From NCBI GenBank assembly GCA_937924555.1, contig CALDSN010000046.1:1-6387 (forward strand): a stretch of 6,387 bases of DNA, written 5' to 3'. Below the pieces are notes generated by a model. It worked only from the letters and a program-made list of their open reading frames with translations, was not told the DNA's origin and ran no database searches. The stretch's first letter is position 1. Each line of letters begins with the position of its first letter. Positions 5,296 through 6,387 of the stretch are shown one piece after another. This stretch comes from an uncultured bacterium. GTDB taxonomy: Bacteria > Cloacimonadota > Cloacimonadia > Cloacimonadales > Cloacimonadaceae. The position numbers and the translations under genes are program-made.

Positions 5296-6387
5296 ATGCT
5301 CAGGCTGAAAAGCACAAGCCGCAGGATAGCCAACCGTTTCAATCTGCATGCAGATGCGCTCAGGTTGGCAAAGCGTTTCCTGCTGGTCTTCCTTTTCATT
5401 CTGTTCCTCTTGGTGCTTTCCGCTTTCCTGGCATGGTTTTTCGAGTTCCGGGGTAAGGAACCCAGCACGATAAAATCCTTCTGGGATGGTATCTGGTGGG
5501 CAGTGGTTACCATTGCCACCGTGGGTTATGGCGACAAATTTCCCGTAACCTACCCGGGCAGGATAGTAGGCATCATCCTCATCACCGTGGGATTCACCAC
5601 TTTATCAGTATTCACGGGTCTTATCGCTTCGCTATTCGTGGAGGATAAACTGAAAGGAGCTAAAGGTTTGAAACAGATTAGAACCCATAATCATGTGGTT
5701 ATCTGCGGATGGAACAACACCGGCGAGTTCTTTCTCCGGGCATTGATAGACAAGCACTTGCAGGATACCGATGTATGTATTCTGGCAAACGAAACGCCGG
5801 AGTTCTTTGAACGCCTGGAAGCCAAATATCCCTCTCTGCCTCTCAGCTTCGTGCGCGGTGAGGCTACTCAAGAGGAATCCTTACGCCGGGCTGCGGTAGA
5901 GCATGCTTCCCAAGTGATTATCCTTGCCGACCAAAGCCTTGCGCGCAGTGCAGCCGACGACCGTAGCATAATAGTTGCCAATGCCGTGCATTATCTAACC
6001 AAGAAAGAGAAGATTACCGTGCAGCTTATCAACACCGAGAACCGCAATATGCTGCAACGAATCGGCATCAGTAACATCATCATCTGGGACGATATAGGCG
6101 GCTATATCCTCGCCAATAACGTATTTGAGCACGATAGTCTCGCTCTCTACTGTCATCTTGCCAAAGATCCTGCTAACCGCATCAGCACTCTTAAGATAGC
6201 CGAATCCTATGTGGGTAAGAGTTTTGGGGATTATTTTGATGCTCAATACCGCGAGCATGGCACCCTCATTATCGGCTTGATGAACAAAGAGCCTGAGCTG
6301 GAATCCGCTTCCATCCTCACTTCGGACAGCAGCGGGATAGATCAGTTTATCCAGGCTGCCTTGGCGAAAACCAAAAGACTGGCACAA
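5296..6387 (+). CDS. Two-helix K+ channel with C-terminal RCK domain, 3' end missing
   Basis: 364 codons are open to the window end with no stop. A basic N-terminus leads to membrane helix 1 (about 27-50), a pore helix and selectivity filter WWAVVTIATVGYGDKFP (split across 67-83, filter TVGYGD at 75-80), and helix 2 (about 88-115) with G99 as a possible gating hinge. A charged linker (EDKLKGAKG) leads to an RCK domain from about 131: HVVICGWNNTGEF closely resembles the same strand and loop in archaeal MthK. An RCK_C-like region begins at about 296. The protein is predicted to be a ligand-gated K+ channel in the inner membrane. The acidic residues that bind Ca2+ in MthK appear replaced (the AEAE segment aligns with VQLI), so the ligand is unlikely to be the same. 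The ATG is 6 nt after the preceding stop, in the same frame, with no visible Shine-Dalgarno. Confidence 0.94.
   Translation, partial: MLRLKSTSRRIANRFNLHADALRLAKRFLLVFLFILFLLVLSAFLAWFFEFRGKEPSTIKSFWDGIWWAVVTIATVGYGDKFPVTYPGRIVGIILITVGFTTLSVFTGLIASLFVEDKLKGAKGLKQIRTHNHVVICGWNNTGEFFLRALIDKHLQDTDVCILANETPEFFERLEAKYPSLPLSFVRGEATQEESLRRAAVEHASQVIILADQSLARSAADDRSIIVANAVHYLTKKEKITVQLINTENRNMLQRIGISNIIIWDDIGGYILANNVFEHDSLALYCHLAKDPANRISTLKIAESYVGKSFGDYFDAQYREHGTLIIGLMNKEPELESASILTSDSSGIDQFIQAALAKTKRLAQ
5654..5670 (+). promoter_or_regulatory. Candidate internal start (AAGGAG + TTG) for a free RCK subunit
   Basis: AAGGAG at 5654-5659 is followed after 8 nt by TTG at 5668-5670, which is codon 125 of the channel gene and in frame. 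Starting here would give a soluble protein beginning (M)KQIRTHNHVVICGW, that is, the whole RCK region without the pore. The element sits in the linker between helix 2 and the RCK domain. That it is used is inference; Lys-Gly codons (AAA GGA) could give the site by chance. Confidence 0.45.

Noticed and set aside
5995..6387. Reverse-strand open frame of 130 codons at the window end
   Set aside because: The + strand encodes the RCK part of the channel across the same stretch, with clear family motifs; the reverse frame has none.

Overview
This is a gene-dense bacterial contig end that begins with an artefact. Bases 1-49 are Illumina TruSeq/P5 adapter sequence, joined in an open frame to the genuine insert at base 50. 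The remaining 6338 bases carry eight genes, all on the + strand. They overlap by 1-17 nt or are separated by at most 9 nt, so they look like one operon-like block. I see no room for a promoter, terminator or riboswitch, and no tRNA, rRNA, CRISPR array or mobile element.

Layout: (1) 50-247, the C-terminal 65 residues of a KtrB/TrkH-type K+ transporter pore subunit, cut off by the contig end. (2) 257-961, KtrA, its cytosolic RCK gating subunit. (3) 965-1708, an unnamed membrane protein with two helices, a HAMP-like stretch and a PAS-like domain but no output domain. (4) 1692-2732, an RluD-family 23S rRNA pseudouridine synthase. (5) 2719-3945, bifunctional RibBA of riboflavin synthesis, starting at TTG. 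(6) 3935-4714, a secreted, membrane-anchored TPM-domain protein with a glycine-rich tail. (7) 4714-5289, a short membrane protein with a DUF445-like motif. (8) 5296-6387, a two-helix K+ channel with a C-terminal RCK domain, running off the window end.

The block opens and closes with RCK-controlled K+ proteins: Ktr at the start and an MthK-like TVGYGD channel at the end. Between them lie housekeeping genes (rluD-like, ribBA) and three envelope proteins of unclear role. A K+ homeostasis module with a linked membrane sensor is possible, but the housekeeping genes show that adjacency alone does not prove it.

The most interesting biological signal is inside the channel gene. An AAGGAG site lies 8 nt before an in-frame TTG codon, exactly between the pore and the RCK domain. 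In archaeal MthK, internal initiation near the same place makes a separate soluble RCK subunit. The same layout here, in a block that already uses AAGGAG plus TTG to start ribBA, suggests the gene may make two products.

Organism: clearly bacterial, with good Shine-Dalgarno sites, tight overlaps and frequent ATA isoleucine codons, probably an uncultured lineage from a short-read assembly. The gene style makes me think of Cloacimonadota or a neighbouring phylum, but that is a low-confidence impression and not a determination.
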